Below, one piece after another: positions 32,917 to 43,378 of a DNA stretch of 64,000 nucleotides (position 1 is its first letter; each line of letters opens with the position of its first letter). The DNA lies in assembly GCF_018882325.1 (NCBI RefSeq), contig NZ_JACVOQ010000002.1:231561-295560 (forward strand), given 5' to 3'. The translations under genes and the position numbers were made by a program. The notes under the pieces are model-generated. The model worked only from the letters and a program-made list of their open reading frames with translations, had not been told where the DNA came from and did no database searches. The DNA is from Polynucleobacter sp. 78F-HAINBA (GTDB lineage: Bacteria; Pseudomonadota; Gammaproteobacteria; Burkholderiales; Burkholderiaceae).

Positions 32917-34338
32917 TTAACTTCTACGCCATTCAGTTAGGCCGCCGGGTTTATCTTCCAATACTACGCCCCGCTCCAATAATGTTTTACGAATTAAATC
33001 TGCTTTAGCAAAATCTTTAGCTTGCTTTGCAGCTACTCGTGCGGCGATCTGCTCTTCAATAGCGGCGGCAGATAGCCCCGCATCATTTCCTCGAGATCCT
33101 TCTTGCAAAAATACCGTTGGGTCACGCTGCAAGAAATTAAGAACTCCAGCCAATCCTTTGAGAGTATTTGCCAATTGCGCCTTCTCCTCACCCTGTGCGC
33201 GATTGACCTCGCTCGCCAAATCAAAGAGTGCCGCAATAGCCTCAGGTGTATTGAAGTCATCATTCATGGCATCAGCAAAGCGCTTCGCCCATGGTGAATG
33301 GGGGTCTACAGCCTTATCGCTAAGCGGTACTTGGGCTAAGGCCGTATAAAGACGAACTAAGCCAGAGCGAGCTTCCTCGAGCTGTGCATCGCTATAGTTA
33401 ATAGGACTGCGATAGTGTGCGCGCAACATAAAGAAGCGCAGAACCTCAGGATCAAAATTTTTCAGCACATCACGGATTAAGAAAAAATTACCCAATGACT
33501 TGGACATCTTTTCTTCATTCACCCGAATATGTCCGTTGTGCATCCAATAATTTACAAACGGTTGATCGCTGGCTTTGTGGTCCTGTCCATATAGAGCACC
33601 TTCGCTTTGAGCAATCTCATTCTCGTGATGCGGAAATTGCAAATCAGCACCTCCACCATGAATATCAAAATGCTCTCCCAACAAATCACATGACATAGCA
33701 GAACATTCAATATGCCATCCAGGGCGACCTTCACCCCAAGGAGATTTCCAACGGGTATCGACAGGCTCCTCTGCTTTTGCACTTTTCCACAAAACAAAAT
33801 CCAGTGGATCACGTTTGCCACCGCCAACGGCGACCCGCTCACCTGCATTCAGTTCATCTAAAGATTTACCAGAAAGACGACCATATTCTGGAAATAAACG
33901 AACAGCGAAATTCACATCGCCATCTTCGCCTTGATAGGCTAATTCTTTTTCAATCAAGCGCCCAATAATCCCTTGCATTTGCGCTATGTAATCTGTTGCG
34001 CGGGGCTCATGGTCTGGGTACATCAAACCCAACTCATCTGAGTCGGCATGCATAGCGTCAATAAAACGCTGTGTCAGAGCAGAAATAGGCTCACCATTCT
34101 CAATCGCCCGATTGATGATCTTGTCGTCAATATCGGTGATATTGCGGACGTAAACGACCTCATAACCACTGGCTCGCAACCAGCGCACCACCATATCAAA
34201 CACAATCATCACCCGGGCATGGCCAATATGACAAAAGTCATAGACTGTCATTCCACAGACATACATCTTCACCTTGCCCGGCTCGATGGGTTTAAAGGCC
34301 TGCTTGGAACGACTGAGAGTGTTATAGATTTGCAGCAT
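32917..34338 (-). CDS. cysS: Cysteinyl-tRNA synthetase
   Basis: Class I aminoacyl-tRNA synthetase, about 473 residues from the ATG at 34338. This start is chosen because [18 protein letters not shown] aligns with the family N-terminus; an in-frame TTG at 34359 is unlikely. [10 protein letters not shown] holds a zinc-binding Cys, CHIGHAR is the HIGH motif, the other zinc ligands lie in WHIECSAM and HHENE, and the KMSKSLGNF signature is near residue 268. Length agrees with E. coli (461). Confidence 0.95.
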   Translation of the reverse strand: MLQIYNTLSRSKQAFKPIEPGKVKMYVCGMTVYDFCHIGHARVMIVFDMVVRWLRASGYEVVYVRNITDIDDKIINRAIENGEPISALTQRFIDAMHADSDELGLMYPDHEPRATDYIAQMQGIIGRLIEKELAYQGEDGDVNFAVRLFPEYGRLSGKSLDELNAGERVAVGGGKRDPLDFVLWKSAKAEEPVDTRWKSPWGEGRPGWHIECSAMSCDLLGEHFDIHGGGADLQFPHHENEIAQSEGALYGQDHKASDQPFVNYWMHNGHIRVNEEKMSKSLGNFFLIRDVLKNFDPEVLRFFMLRAHYRSPINYSDAQLEEARSGLVRLYTALAQVPLSDKAVDPHSPWAKRFADAMNDDFNTPEAIAALFDLASEVNRAQGEEKAQLANTLKGLAGVLNFLQRDPTVFLQEGSRGNDAGLSAAAIEEQIAARVAAKQAKDFAKADLIRKTLLERGVVLEDKPGGLTEWRRS

Positions 34339-34398
34339 AGAGGCTATAAAGGTGGGCAAGTAGCGCCAATTTGTTAGACTGAGCGCTGAGTATATCGA

Positions 34399-35229
34399 AT
34401 GAGCCAGTTTTTCACCCCACCCTCTATGTCAGCTAACCTTTTTTCACTTCGTCCAGCCCATTTGGGTGGCTTGAGCGCTATTTTTGCTGTTTTACTACTT
34501 GTGGGCTGCAGCACCCCTGGACAACAGCTTGCGGATGCCGAAATTAAGGCCCTAAATAGCGCCTCCACCAATGCTCAAGGCACTCAAGCACCCTATCTGG
34601 GATCTTATGGCCCCAATGACCCTCCAAGACTTGCTGGCAATGATGCTGGATACGATCAATTTAACTCTGAGCTCTCAGACTCTGTAGCAGTTCCATTTCT
34701 GTCCTTTTTGATCATTGAACCGGATCCAGTTACTAAAAATGGTGTTCCGTCAGATATTGAAAAGCTCATTAAGGCCAAGAAATATCCCGAAGCCATCGAT
34801 AAGATTAATCAGCAACTCAAGAAAACTCCAGGCAACGTGCAACTCCGATATGTAAAAGCACGCATGCAGATTGAAATGCGCCAGTGGGAGGCAGCCAAGA
34901 AGACTTTAGTGGAAATTACTCAGCAATTTCCAGAGCTACCTGAGCCCTATAACAACTTAGCCGCACTTGCAGCAAACCAAGGCAATTGGATTGAAGCGCG
35001 AGATTATCTTGAGCTCGCCTTGAAATTGCGTCCAAGCTATACAGTTGCCTCCGCCAACTTAGGTGAAGTCTACGTTCGTCTTGCTGCGCAGGCCTATGAC
35101 AATGCGGCAAAAGATGCTGCCCTGAATCAACGTCAGTACACCAATCGTGCAAAAGCATTAATGGAAATACTGAAGCCACCTAAAAAAGTAACTTCACCAG
35201 CTTCACCAACTGCGCCAATCTCAAAATAA
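34399..35229 (+). CDS. TPR-repeat lipoprotein
   Basis: A 276-residue (or 267 from ATG at 34426) exported protein. The hydrophobic stretch ending LLLVGC is a lipobox, so it is a lipoprotein. After a Ser/Pro-rich linker, residues about 125-245 hold roughly three tetratricopeptide repeats (for example [30 protein letters not shown]). Such proteins scaffold complexes; the partner is unknown. Its 3' end is 47 bases from ppiB on the same strand, and it may be the first gene of a unit with ppiB and lpxH. Confidence 0.8.
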   Translation: MSQFFTPPSMSANLFSLRPAHLGGLSAIFAVLLLVGCSTPGQQLADAEIKALNSASTNAQGTQAPYLGSYGPNDPPRLAGNDAGYDQFNSELSDSVAVPFLSFLIIEPDPVTKNGVPSDIEKLIKAKKYPEAIDKINQQLKKTPGNVQLRYVKARMQIEMRQWEAAKKTLVEITQQFPELPEPYNNLAALAANQGNWIEARDYLELALKLRPSYTVASANLGEVYVRLAAQAYDNAAKDAALNQRQYTNRAKALMEILKPPKKVTSPASPTAPISK

Positions 35230-35276
35230 TTTTTTTACAGTTTTTATCTACTAACTCACCAGAAAGTTAATTCATC

Positions 35277-35780
35277 ATGGCTAAAGTTCTACTCAAAACA
35301 AATAAGGGTGATATCACCCTCTCATTGGATGCTGTTAAAGCACCAAAGACCGTTGCTAATTTTTTACAGTATGTGAAAAGCGGCCACTACGATGGCACCA
35401 TCTTTCATCGCGTGATCGACAACTTCATGATTCAAGGCGGCGGCATGACTGCTGGCCTGAAAGAAAAATCCTCTGGCGCCAAAATTGAGAACGAAGCAAA
35501 CAACGGCCTCAAGAACGAGCGCGGCACAGTAGCTATGGCTCGCACTAGCGATCCACACTCTGCAACAGCCCAATTTTTCATTAACGTGAATGACAATGAT
35601 TTCTTGAACCATACAGCTCCAAATGCTCAAGGCTGGGGTTATGCGGTTTTTGGCAAAGTCACAGATGGTCTTGATGTGGTCGACGCAATTCGAAAAGTAA
35701 AAACAGGTAATGCCGGCTTTCACCAAGATGTTCCTGCTGAAGATGTTGTGATTGAAAAGGCAAGCGTTCTCGAGGAATGA
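35277..35780 (+). CDS. ppiB: Cyclophilin-type peptidyl-prolyl isomerase, cytoplasmic
   Basis: A 167-residue cyclophilin without signal peptide, so cytoplasmic. The core [14 protein letters not shown] (about 42-55), catalytic Arg in that motif, [16 protein letters not shown] (about 88-103) and the C-terminal [11 protein letters not shown] match PpiB. The stop overlaps the lpxH start by four bases (ATGA). Confidence 0.93.
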   Translation: MAKVLLKTNKGDITLSLDAVKAPKTVANFLQYVKSGHYDGTIFHRVIDNFMIQGGGMTAGLKEKSSGAKIENEANNGLKNERGTVAMARTSDPHSATAQFFINVNDNDFLNHTAPNAQGWGYAVFGKVTDGLDVVDAIRKVKTGNAGFHQDVPAEDVVIEKASVLEE

Positions 35781-36565
35781 TTCCGCAATACGCGAGCGCG
35801 CTATTCATCTCTGACTTGCATCTCACGCCGTCAATGCCTTTGACGGCGCAACGATTCTTTGATTTTTGCGAAAAGGATGCCCCCAAGGTAGAGGCGGTAT
35901 TTATCTTGGGAGATTTATTTGAGTATTGGGTTGGAGATGATGCCGCTCTGCACTCTCCTTTCCAGCAAGAAGTCAAACATGCGCTTGCAACACTCTCCAC
36001 CAAAGTGAAGACCTATTACCTTCATGGCAATCGAGACTTTTTAGTTGGAAAGCATTTTTTAAGCAAGACAGGCATGACTCTCTTGACTGATCCGAGCAAA
36101 ATTAATATTGCTGGATCTGACTATGTTCTCTGTCATGGTGACTCGCTGTGCACGGCAGACATTGGCTATCAAGTTTTCCGCGGATGGGTTCGTAAACCGT
36201 GGATCCAAAAATTATTTCTACGATTGCCTTTAAATTGGCGTCGCTCCATTGCAAATCATTTACGTAGCAATAGTGGCGTGCAATATCAACGTGCTATGAG
36301 TTCTTCTCCTGAAGTAGCACAAGCTAAAACAGATGTCACCTTGGCAGCCTGCGCTGCGGTCCTGAGAGATGAGGCCTGCAATCGGTTGATTCATGGGCAT
36401 ACCCATCTGCCCAAGCACCATCAAGAGCATCTTTTAGATCAAGAGTGGCAGCGCTGGGTCTTATCAGACTGGGATTTAGATCACCCTGAAAGCGGGCGAC
36501 CACGTGCGAGCGCACTTCTCATTAATCAAGATGGCGTACGTTACGCCGATCTGATCAAAAATTAA
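35777..36565 (+). CDS. lpxH: UDP-2,3-diacylglucosamine pyrophosphatase
   Basis: A 262-residue metallophosphoesterase that cleaves UDP-2,3-diacylglucosamine to lipid X in lipid A synthesis. All metal motifs are present: FISDLHL (about 9-15), [12 protein letters not shown] (about 46-57), HGNRDF (about 84-89), CHGDSLC (about 120) and HGHTHLP (about 197-203). Length fits LpxH (240-260). Coupled to ppiB, as in many beta- and gamma-proteobacteria. Confidence 0.93.
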   Translation: MIPQYASALFISDLHLTPSMPLTAQRFFDFCEKDAPKVEAVFILGDLFEYWVGDDAALHSPFQQEVKHALATLSTKVKTYYLHGNRDFLVGKHFLSKTGMTLLTDPSKINIAGSDYVLCHGDSLCTADIGYQVFRGWVRKPWIQKLFLRLPLNWRRSIANHLRSNSGVQYQRAMSSSPEVAQAKTDVTLAACAAVLRDEACNRLIHGHTHLPKHHQEHLLDQEWQRWVLSDWDLDHPESGRPRASALLINQDGVRYADLIKN

Positions 36566-36578
36566 TACTGCCGCCTAA

Positions 36579-37367
36579 TTAACAGGTGGAATATTTAGAT
36601 AGGCACTGCACCATCTGAGCGAAGATGCGTGGATTTGCACACATCACTTCACCGCTTTGCAAGAAGCCTTCTTCACCACGGTAATTGCCGATTAAACCAC
36701 CGGCCTCAGTAATCAACAAAGCGCCGGCAGCCATATCCCATGGCTTGAGATCACTCTCAAAAAATCCATCGTAACGGCCAGCTGCAACATACGCTAAATC
36801 TAGTGACGCAGCCCCAGGGCGACGAAGACCAGCACATTGACGTGACATGTCGCCAAAGATTTTCAAATACTTTTCTAAGTCTTGATCTTCGCGATATGGG
36901 AAACCAGTGCCAAGTAAGGAATTAGCCAAACGATCTTGAGTGGCAACGCGCAAACGCCGACGATCTAAATACGCACCTGCACCGCGAGTAGCAGTAAAGA
37001 GTTCATCACGAGTTGGGTCATAGACCACTGCCTGCTGTGTTACGCCATTAACAGCCAATGCAATCGAAACTGCATATTGTGGGAAACCGTGAATAAAGTT
37101 GGTTGTGCCATCCAATGGATCAATGATCCATACATTTTCAGCATCTGTATTTTGGGCGCCAGTCTCTTCAGCCAAAAAGCCGTGAGATGGGTAAGCCTCG
37201 CTGAGCGTTTCAATAATGGCCGCTTCAGCCTGTCTGTCCACCTCGGTTACAAAGTCATTATGTTGTTTGCGGTCAACCTGGAGTCGCTCTAAATTCAGAG
37301 AAGCTCTATTAATCACGGTTCCGGCACGACGGGCAGCCTTAACGGCCACATTTAACATGGGATGCAT
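36579..37367 (-). CDS. suhB: Inositol-1-monophosphatase
   Basis: A 262-residue Mg-dependent phosphatase; in E. coli SuhB also acts in rRNA antitermination complexes. The ATG at 37367 ([16 protein letters not shown]) gives the normal N-terminus; a longer frame starting at 37439 is not supported. Metal-binding motifs are EETG (about 68-71), [15 protein letters not shown] (about 84-98) and WDMAAGALL (about 212-220). Monocistronic by position, divergent from trmJ. Confidence 0.92.
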   Translation of the reverse strand: MHPMLNVAVKAARRAGTVINRASLNLERLQVDRKQHNDFVTEVDRQAEAAIIETLSEAYPSHGFLAEETGAQNTDAENVWIIDPLDGTTNFIHGFPQYAVSIALAVNGVTQQAVVYDPTRDELFTATRGAGAYLDRRRLRVATQDRLANSLLGTGFPYREDQDLEKYLKIFGDMSRQCAGLRRPGAASLDLAYVAAGRYDGFFESDLKPWDMAAGALLITEAGGLIGNYRGEEGFLQSGEVMCANPRIFAQMVQCLSKYSTC

Positions 37368-37497
37368 AGTATTGATGGACAAATTAAATAAGAACAAGCT
37401 CACCAGATTGCAAACTGCATGACAATAAGGAGCTAACACCCTGATTCTAAACGATTGCCCATTTGAACTCCCAAGCCCCTAAAGAAATCTTTTCAAT

Positions 37498-38247
37498 ATG
37501 AATACCGCTCAGGCACAGTTATTACGCTGGGTTCTCGTTGAAACCAGCCACCCAGGAAATGTGGGCTCGGCTGCCCGCGCACTCAAAACCATGGGGTTTA
37601 GTGATCTGCGCCTGATTTCACCGAAGATTCTGGGGGTTGCACAGACGCCTGAGGCCATTGCTTTAGCAAGCGGTGCCAGCGATATTCTGGAATCCAGCCA
37701 GGAATCCTCCTCCCTAGAGTCCGCAGTTCAAGACTGCGCCCTAGTCCTGGGCTTAACTAGTCGTGATCGTGAATTCGGGCCACCGGCCATGAATTGGCAA
37801 GATGCTCGCCCCCTCATTCAGGCTGCTATTGCGGGCAATCAGCGAGTTGCACTCCTGTTTGGCCCTGAGCGCACTGGCCTAGATAATCATCACCTATCGC
37901 TTTGCACCCATCGGGTGTGGCTTGATGCCAACCCACTCTACCCCTCATTGAACCTCGCTCAAGCCATGATGGTCTGCGCCTTTACTCTCAGGGAGTCCTT
38001 AGTTAATGATCTGGGGGCCTCGCCCTCAGACTCGAATGCCGAGCTAGTCGACTATGCTGATCCCGCTGCTGTAGCGGCCATGTTGGATCACTGGCGTGAA
38101 GGGCTTGAGGCCATTGGCTATCTTGACCCCGCTAATCCAAAGAAGCTCATGCCCCGTTTGCAAGCCCTCTTTGCTAGAACTCGCCTCCACAAAGAAGAAA
38201 TCGATCTTCTGCGCGGGATTGCCAAGCAGATGCTCTTGAGAAAATAA
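37498..38247 (+). CDS. trmJ: tRNA (cytidine/uridine-2'-O)-methyltransferase
   Basis: SPOUT-class RNA methyltransferase of 249 residues that methylates position 32 of tRNAs. The N-terminal WVLVETSHPGNVGSAARALKTMGF and the knot motifs LLFGPERTGLDN (about 119-130) and YPSLNLAQAMMVCAF (about 149-163) are diagnostic of TrmJ rather than TrmL. The C-terminal helix region with RLHKEEIDLLRGI is also typical. The pair suhB/trmJ is often neighbouring in proteobacteria. Followed 28 bases later by cysE. Confidence 0.9.
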   Translation: MNTAQAQLLRWVLVETSHPGNVGSAARALKTMGFSDLRLISPKILGVAQTPEAIALASGASDILESSQESSSLESAVQDCALVLGLTSRDREFGPPAMNWQDARPLIQAAIAGNQRVALLFGPERTGLDNHHLSLCTHRVWLDANPLYPSLNLAQAMMVCAFTLRESLVNDLGASPSDSNAELVDYADPAAVAAMLDHWREGLEAIGYLDPANPKKLMPRLQALFARTRLHKEEIDLLRGIAKQMLLRK

Positions 38248-38275
38248 ATTCAGCTTTACCCGTTAAAATCGTTCT

Positions 38276-39043
38276 ATGTTTAATTCGCTTTTCGACCAAG
38301 TCGACTCCATCATTGTTCGTGACCCCGCCGCTAGAAATCGCTTAGAGGTCATTACCTGCTATCCAGGTTTGCATGCTGTATGGATTCATCGGGTATCTCA
38401 TGGTTTATGGAACTTAGGTCTGAAGTGGATTGCACGACTTCTGTCGATGCTGGCTCGCTTTATTACCGGTATTGAAATTCATCCTGGTGCGAAGATCGGT
38501 CGTCGGGTATTTTTAGATCACGGTCTAGGCATCGTCATTGGGGAGACCACAGAAATTGGTGATGACTGCACCATCTATCAAGGTGTTACCTTGGGTGGAA
38601 CATCGCTGTACAAAGGCGTGAAGCGTCACCCTACTTTAGGCAAAGGTGTTGTTATTAGCGCAGGTGCCAAAGTACTCGGAGGCTTTACCGTAGGCGATGG
38701 TGCACGCGTTGGATCCAATGCCGTAGTACTCAAAGAAATTCCGGCCGGAGCAACTGCAGTAGGAATTCCTGCGCGCATTTTGCACCCAGATTTACCGCAG
38801 GCAAGTACACCAGACAGCAAGGTCAAGGAATACTTCTCAGCTTATGGTGTCACACCAAATGTAGATGACCCAGTGTCTATGGCATTAAAAGGTTTGATTG
38901 ATGCCACCCTTGAGCAAGAGGCCAAAATCGCAATGCTTGAGAAGGCGCTTGCTAAATTGAGCAATACACCAGCATCCGATGAGAGCGAATCGAGCGACAC
39001 CAAGCGTGACTTGGGCGCCCTAAAAGAATGGCTTAAAGAGTAA
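38276..39043 (+). CDS. cysE: Serine O-acetyltransferase
   Basis: A 255-residue left-handed beta-helix acetyltransferase for the first step of cysteine synthesis. Hexapeptide repeats run through [33 protein letters not shown], with the active-site His/Asp in [12 protein letters not shown], and [24 protein letters not shown] follows. It is of the shorter type lacking the full E. coli N-terminal helical domain, and has a 60-residue C-terminal tail that is probably partly coiled. Confidence 0.93.
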   Translation: MFNSLFDQVDSIIVRDPAARNRLEVITCYPGLHAVWIHRVSHGLWNLGLKWIARLLSMLARFITGIEIHPGAKIGRRVFLDHGLGIVIGETTEIGDDCTIYQGVTLGGTSLYKGVKRHPTLGKGVVISAGAKVLGGFTVGDGARVGSNAVVLKEIPAGATAVGIPARILHPDLPQASTPDSKVKEYFSAYGVTPNVDDPVSMALKGLIDATLEQEAKIAMLEKALAKLSNTPASDESESSDTKRDLGALKEWLKE

Positions 39044-39054
39044 GTCTATTGGCT

Positions 39055-39645
39055 CTAATGTAGAGTTGGTGATGAGCTACCAGGATTAGAAATATCTCCC
39101 GCGAATTCATCATCACCGTCATCGGAATCATCAGGCATTCCGAATGCAAACGCTTCGCCACCCTCGGGATGACGGTTCTCAATCTCTTCGTCAGTAGCAG
39201 CGCGAATGTCTTCTACCTGAACCCAGAACCGGAGCGCCATTCCAGCAAGCGGATGATTCCCATCTAAAACCACTTGACTATCAGCAACATCGGTAACGGT
39301 GTAAATAAGCGGTTCATCATCAGCGTCGCCAGAGTCACCTTCGTCTTCAGCATCAGGAACACCCTCGAACTGCATACCCACTTCCAAAGGCTCAGGAAAG
39401 CGTGCGCGTGGCTCAATCTTTAATAACTCAGGATCGTACTCACCAAAGGCCTCGCTGGGCTCAAGCTGAATGCTAGCCTCGTAGCCAACGTCCTGACCAT
39501 CCAACAGGGTTTCAATCTTGGGAAAAGTACCCTCATATCCACCATGCAGGTATACCATCGGAGAATCTGGTTCCTCGATAATATTGTTTTGCGCATCGGT
39601 TAATTTGTAGCGCAGGGATACAACGGTATTTTTTTCGATTTTCAT
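39055..39645 (-). CDS. slyD: FKBP-type peptidyl-prolyl isomerase, SlyD-like
   Basis: A 196-residue FKBP/insert-in-flap chaperone domain. The start MKIEKNTVVSLRYKLTD and the HGGYEGTFPKIETLLDGQDVGYEASIQLEPSEAFGEYDPELL region match SlyD. The C-terminus is long and acidic (DDSDDGDDEFAGD) instead of the His-rich nickel-binding tail of E. coli, so a metallochaperone role is doubtful. ATG at 39645 chosen over an upstream alternative. Divergent from roxA with about 45 bases between starts. Confidence 0.88.
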   Translation of the reverse strand: MKIEKNTVVSLRYKLTDAQNNIIEEPDSPMVYLHGGYEGTFPKIETLLDGQDVGYEASIQLEPSEAFGEYDPELLKIEPRARFPEPLEVGMQFEGVPDAEDEGDSGDADDEPLIYTVTDVADSQVVLDGNHPLAGMALRFWVQVEDIRAATDEEIENRHPEGGEAFAFGMPDDSDDGDDEFAGDISNPGSSSPTLH

Positions 39646-39689
39646 GCGTAATTCATTCAACATTGTGTTTTAAACAGCTTTTTACCTAT

Positions 39690-40916
39690 ATGACTGCATT
39701 TTACTTGAGCAAGCCCTACGATCCTCCACAGGCACCCCAAAACCTTCCACTAGATCGCCCATGGGCTCTTCTGGGGGGCAATAGCCCTCAGCAGTTTATG
39801 AAGACCTATTGGCATAAAAAGCCACTATTAGTCCGCGGCGCTATCCCCGCGTTTGAGCTTGCCAAACGCATGGGTGAACCTTTGGGAAGCGCAATATCTG
39901 CTGAAGAGTTATTCAAAATATCAAGCAATGAAGCAGTGGAATCTAGATTGATCAAGGCAAAGCCCTGGACCTTTACAGACGGTCCATTTAAAAAGAAAGC
40001 AATTCCTTCGCTTGAGTCTCCCAACTGGACCCTACTTCTCCAAGGGATGGAAGCGCGACATCCTGCAGCAGCAAACATTCTTTCTTGGTTTCGGTTTATT
40101 CCCGATGCGCGCTTAGACGATTTAATGATCAGCATTGCTGGCCCTGGCGGCGGCGTTGGCCCGCACTTTGATTCATATGATGTCTTTTTAATTCAGATGT
40201 CGGGACGCAGGCATTGGCGCATTTCGGAGCAGAAAGATTTGAGTCTTAACCCCGATCTACCCTTGAAGATTCTGAAAAACTTTAAGGTAGAGCAGGAATG
40301 GGATCTAGAACCAGGTGACATGCTTTATCTACCACCTCACGTTGCTCATGACGGCATTGCCTTAGATGGAGGCTGTCAAACTTGGTCCGTTGGCTTTAGA
40401 GCGCAAAGTTATAAAGAAATATTGCAGGAAGGTTTATGGCGTTTAGCGGAATCTCTTGAAGATATCCCAGAGCTAGAAAAGCGCTTTGCTGACCCCAAGC
40501 AAACGGCAACCAGTCAGGCTGAGCAACTTCCGGAAGAGCTCATTAAACAAGTTGCACAAAAATTAAACCACTTAAAGCTGGACCGCATAGAAACCTTCCT
40601 TCCTGGAATTGCTGCTTACCTCAGCGAACCAAAACCCCAGGCCTTTTTTGATGGAAGCGCGGATGAGCTTTCACCTGAAGAATTTAGTTTTCAGCTTTCC
40701 AAGCGGACAGTAAAGCTGCATCCTCAAACAAGACTCCTCGCAATAGGCGCTAGGATTTATTGCAATGGCGAAGATGTGACTGCTGGACAAGCTGGTTCAA
40801 TCAAGAAGGCTTGGCGCGCACTTGCCGCCAAAAAGCAATTTAAGGGCTCTGTCGGCAAAATCGATGCAAATAATAGCCTTTTTGATGCATTTGAGGCTGG
40901 GTGGTTGGTTTTTTAA
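39690..40916 (+). CDS. roxA: Ribosomal protein L16 arginine hydroxylase (cupin/JmjC)
   Basis: A 408-residue JmjC/cupin 2-oxoglutarate Fe(II) oxygenase of the YcfD/RoxA group, which hydroxylates an arginine of ribosomal protein L16. The Fe-binding HxD is in GPHFDSYDVFLIQ (about 158-170), the distal His is in LPPHVAHDG (about 215-223), and the winged-helix C-terminal region (LSPEEFSFQLSKRTVKLHPQTRLLAIG) is present. ATG at 39690 is preferred to an upstream TTG at 39663. It lies just upstream of the lipoprotein gene's own promoter. Confidence 0.85.
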   Translation: MTAFYLSKPYDPPQAPQNLPLDRPWALLGGNSPQQFMKTYWHKKPLLVRGAIPAFELAKRMGEPLGSAISAEELFKISSNEAVESRLIKAKPWTFTDGPFKKKAIPSLESPNWTLLLQGMEARHPAAANILSWFRFIPDARLDDLMISIAGPGGGVGPHFDSYDVFLIQMSGRRHWRISEQKDLSLNPDLPLKILKNFKVEQEWDLEPGDMLYLPPHVAHDGIALDGGCQTWSVGFRAQSYKEILQEGLWRLAESLEDIPELEKRFADPKQTATSQAEQLPEELIKQVAQKLNHLKLDRIETFLPGIAAYLSEPKPQAFFDGSADELSPEEFSFQLSKRTVKLHPQTRLLAIGARIYCNGEDVTAGQAGSIKKAWRALAAKKQFKGSVGKIDANNSLFDAFEAGWLVF

Positions 40917-40941
40917 CGTCTGATTTAGAGGTAGCTATAAT
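40913..40941 (+). promoter_or_regulatory. Promoter of the small lipoprotein gene
   Basis: Consensus -10 TATAAT (40936-40941) with TTAACG (40913-40918) 17 bases upstream. The expected start site, about 40948, is at the foot of the hairpin at 40950. Confidence 0.65.
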
Positions 40942-40949
40942 GATTACTG

Positions 40950-40980
40950 GAAAGTACCTAAGGGGTAACCCTGTACTTTC
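40950..40980 (+). promoter_or_regulatory. 5' leader hairpin with GNRA tetraloop
   Basis: Outer 8-bp stem GAAAGTAC/GTACTTTC (40950-40957, 40973-40980), a 3-base bulge, inner stem AGGG/CCCT and tetraloop GTAA. No T-run follows, so it is not a terminator of roxA; a 5' stabiliser or control element is likelier. Confidence 0.6.
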
Positions 40981-40985
40981 TAAGT

Positions 40986-41005
40986 ATTAATAACCGGTTA
41001 TTAAT
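40986..41005. repeat. Perfect 20-bp palindrome in the lipoprotein leader
   Basis: ATTAATAACCGGTTATTAAT (arms 40986-40995 and 40996-41005). It could be a second RNA hairpin or a protein-binding site between the promoter and the gene. Confidence 0.7.
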
Positions 41006-41031
41006 GATAATTTTTTAAGAGGAAATTACAA

Positions 41032-41202
41032 ATGAAGAAGTCACTCGCACTCGTAGCAATGTTGGCAATCGCTTTGGCCGCTTGCGGTAAGAAAGAAGAA
41101 GCAAAACCTGTAGAAGCTGCTCCTGCTGCACCTGCTGCTGCACCTGCTGCTGATACTCCTGCTGCTGCACCAGCTGCTCCAGCTGCTGACGCTAAGAAGT
41201 AA
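41032..41202 (+). CDS. 56-aa Ala/Pro-rich lipoprotein
   Basis: A short gene with clear signals: AAGAGGA ribosome binding site, ATG, and 56 codons. The N-terminal KKSLALVAMLAIALAAC is a lipobox signal peptide with Cys18. The mature 39 residues begin GKKEEAKPVE and are dominated by PAAPAA-type repeats, ending DAKK. This resembles the small abundant Ala/Pro-rich lipoproteins of beta-proteobacteria; function unknown. Own promoter, structured leader and terminator frame it. Confidence 0.85.
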   Translation: MKKSLALVAMLAIALAACGKKEEAKPVEAAPAAPAAAPAADTPAAAPAAPAADAKK

Positions 41203-41216
41203 TCTTCTTCTTGAAG

Positions 41217-41246
41217 AAAAAAAGCCGCTGAAAAGCGGCTTTTTTA
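41217..41246. terminator. Bidirectional terminator between lipoprotein gene and bamC
   Basis: Stem AAGCCGCT/AGCGGCTT (41222-41229, 41234-41241), GAAA loop, T-runs on both sides. It ends the lipoprotein transcript and the convergent trpS-bamC series. Confidence 0.9.
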
Positions 41247-41273
41247 TTGGCTGGTATCTTTAAAACCAGTAGC

Positions 41274-42422
41274 TTAACGAGTCATCTGTTCGGTAAGCAA
41301 GGTCAGGAGCTGTAATCCAGCCGCAGTATTTTCTGGTTTACCGTCAGCATCTTGAACATAGACGCTTGAAGAATTATCCCCAGTTGATTTAACTACTACG
41401 AGGTACTTCTTAGCCTTCAAGCTAGAGTCGTCCTTGCTGCTAAACAAGTTGGTGAAAAATCCCTTGGTATCACCCAAATCCTTAGGGTTAACGTAGCGCA
41501 CATAGTAAACACCGTTCGTACGATTACGGTCTTCAACAGTAAAGTTCGAGCGATCCAAAGCAAGTCCTGTGTCACGCCATGCGCGGTCAAAGCCAGCAGC
41601 CATTTCAATATGAGCAGTATTAACGCCCTCTTGAACTAACTTTGCTTTTGGTGTCTTAGGTCCCAATGGTGCAGCAACTTGAGCCTTGGCCATTTCTTGC
41701 GTCATTCCCAGGCGCTCCATCAAGCGAGCCAAAAATGTAGCTTCTAATTCTGGATCATTCGGGCGTGCGGTCCAAATCGTCGAGATACAGGCACCAGTAC
41801 TATCAGTTGTACATTTTTCAATGGCACCACGCTGAGTAATATAAATCTCAGTTTCACCAGGCTTACTTACCTCAAGACGGGTCTTGTACTTATCACGCTC
41901 TCCAGTGTCATAAATTGAATCTAAGGCGCCGCCAACAATATTGCGAATAAAGTCTTGTGCAATCTTAGCGCGATTCTCGGCCCAGTCCGTCTCCATGATG
42001 CCGGTGGATGGTGAATCAATGACCAACAAGAAACCATTCTCTTGCCAAAAATCTTTAATTTGTGGGTATAGCTCTGGAGCTGGCTTCTCAACGACCAACC
42101 AACGTCGCTCACCATCACGCGCAATCCGCATACCCGGAATACCGGTCATGACATTCTTGCGAGTCTGCACTGATTTTTTTACTGCAGCGTTGTACTCAGA
42201 CATCGTGGCAGAACCATCTTGAACAATATAACGACGATCCGCTTGAGCGGTAATGAGGTCTGGTGGATAGGATAGATTAGGCCCACGAACAGCGCCAGCG
42301 GACTTGTAATCAACCGTATCGTTTGTTCCAACGGATTTACATCCAAGCAAAGCAAAGCTTGCAAAAGCGAGGATTAGTAAAGTCGCACAATATCGGCGCA
42401 GGAGTTGCATCAAATTCATCAT
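41274..42422 (-). CDS. bamC: Outer-membrane assembly factor BamC
   Basis: A 382-residue lipoprotein (FALLGC lipobox, Cys about 28) of the BAM complex that folds outer-membrane proteins. An extended N-terminal lasso region ([28 protein letters not shown]) that binds BamD is followed by two helix-grip domains ([24 protein letters not shown] and the second with [15 protein letters not shown]). Longer than E. coli BamC (344), as in other beta-proteobacteria. It overlaps dapA by four bases; dapA-bamC is the usual order. Confidence 0.9.
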   Translation of the reverse strand: MMNLMQLLRRYCATLLILAFASFALLGCKSVGTNDTVDYKSAGAVRGPNLSYPPDLITAQADRRYIVQDGSATMSEYNAAVKKSVQTRKNVMTGIPGMRIARDGERRWLVVEKPAPELYPQIKDFWQENGFLLVIDSPSTGIMETDWAENRAKIAQDFIRNIVGGALDSIYDTGERDKYKTRLEVSKPGETEIYITQRGAIEKCTTDSTGACISTIWTARPNDPELEATFLARLMERLGMTQEMAKAQVAAPLGPKTPKAKLVQEGVNTAHIEMAAGFDRAWRDTGLALDRSNFTVEDRNRTNGVYYVRYVNPKDLGDTKGFFTNLFSSKDDSSLKAKKYLVVVKSTGDNSSSVYVQDADGKPENTAAGLQLLTLLTEQMTR

Positions 42423-43378
42423 AGTAAGCCAGCCTGTTTCATTGCAGTCTTCAAAGGTTCACGCAAAGCAACGCTTAAAGGGGTTAAAGGCAAACGAATT
42501 CCAGCTGTAACTTTGCCCATTTCATGCAGAGCCCATTTCACAGGAATCGGATTTGCCTCGGTAAACATGGCTTTATGAACAGCCAGTAATTGATATTGAA
42601 TCGCACGCGTTCTAACTACATCGTCAGACATCGCGGCCTGACATAGTTCATGCATCAAACGTGGCGCGATATTTGCAGTTACAGATATATTGCCTTTACC
42701 GCCCATGAGCATGAGCATTGCAGCGCTGAGATCATCGCCCGAAAATACAGAGAAATCTTGGTGGCCAGCGTGCTTGAGATCAGCTAACAACAAAGTGCCA
42801 CGCTCAATGCTTCCGGTAGCATCTTTAATGCCGATGATTCCAGGAACACCCGCTAGGCGCACTGTAGTTTCGCCAGCAAGATCCGCAACCGTTCTACCGG
42901 GAACGTTGTAAAGAATCACAGGCAGATCAACTGACTCAGCAATTTTCTTGAAGTGGGCATACATGCCCTCTTGAGTTGGTTTGTTGTAATAAGGAACAAC
43001 TTGAAGGCTTGCATCAGCACCAACAGATTTAGCAAACTGAGTTAACTCAATTGCCTCTGTAGTCGAATTGCCGCCAGTGCCAGCAATTACCGGAATACGT
43101 CCAGCAATGTGTTCGACCGTCGTCTTAATAAGCTCGCAATGCTCTTCAACGGACACCGTAGGTGATTCACCGCTCGTACCAACAATGACGATGCCATCTG
43201 TACCTTCGGCAACATGCCAATCCAGCAATGAACGTAAGGCCGGAAAATCCAGGCTTCCATCTTCAAACATTGGCGTCACAATGGCAGGCATACTGCCTGC
43301 GATAGGCTTTTTACTAGCGTTGGATTGTGTTGTATTAGTCACTGAATGTGTCTGAATTATCTGAATGTTAACCACCAA
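42419..43378 (-). CDS. dapA: 4-hydroxy-tetrahydrodipicolinate synthase
   Basis: A 319-residue Schiff-base aldolase condensing pyruvate and aspartate semialdehyde in lysine/diaminopimelate synthesis. The GTSGESPTV motif, YNVPGRT with the catalytic Tyr, and [12 protein letters not shown] with the Schiff-base Lys are all present. The 5' end is uncertain: only TTG (43378), GTG (43375) and later ATGs are available, and the family core begins [10 protein letters not shown], about 28 codons in (ATG at 43294). The 43378 start would overlap the methyltransferase stop. Confidence 0.93.
   Translation of the reverse strand: MVVNIQIIQTHSVTNTTQSNASKKPIAGSMPAIVTPMFEDGSLDFPALRSLLDWHVAEGTDGIVIVGTSGESPTVSVEEHCELIKTTVEHIAGRIPVIAGTGGNSTTEAIELTQFAKSVGADASLQVVPYYNKPTQEGMYAHFKKIAESVDLPVILYNVPGRTVADLAGETTVRLAGVPGIIGIKDATGSIERGTLLLADLKHAGHQDFSVFSGDDLSAAMLMLMGGKGNISVTANIAPRLMHELCQAAMSDDVVRTRAIQYQLLAVHKAMFTEANPIPVKWALHEMGKVTAGIRLPLTPLSVALREPLKTAMKQAGLL

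Noticed and set aside
34338..34359. Longer N-terminus of cysS from TTG at 34359
   Set aside because: The family N-terminus begins at the internal ATG; the added residues are unlike CysS.
40950..40980. Hairpin after roxA considered as its terminator
   Set aside because: No T-run follows, and a consensus promoter sits directly upstream of it, so a leader role for the next gene fits better.
41086..41196. Repeat-like CTGCTGC/CCTGCTGCA tracts in the lipoprotein gene
   Set aside because: They are codons for an Ala/Pro-rich protein segment, not a tandem repeat array of independent interest.
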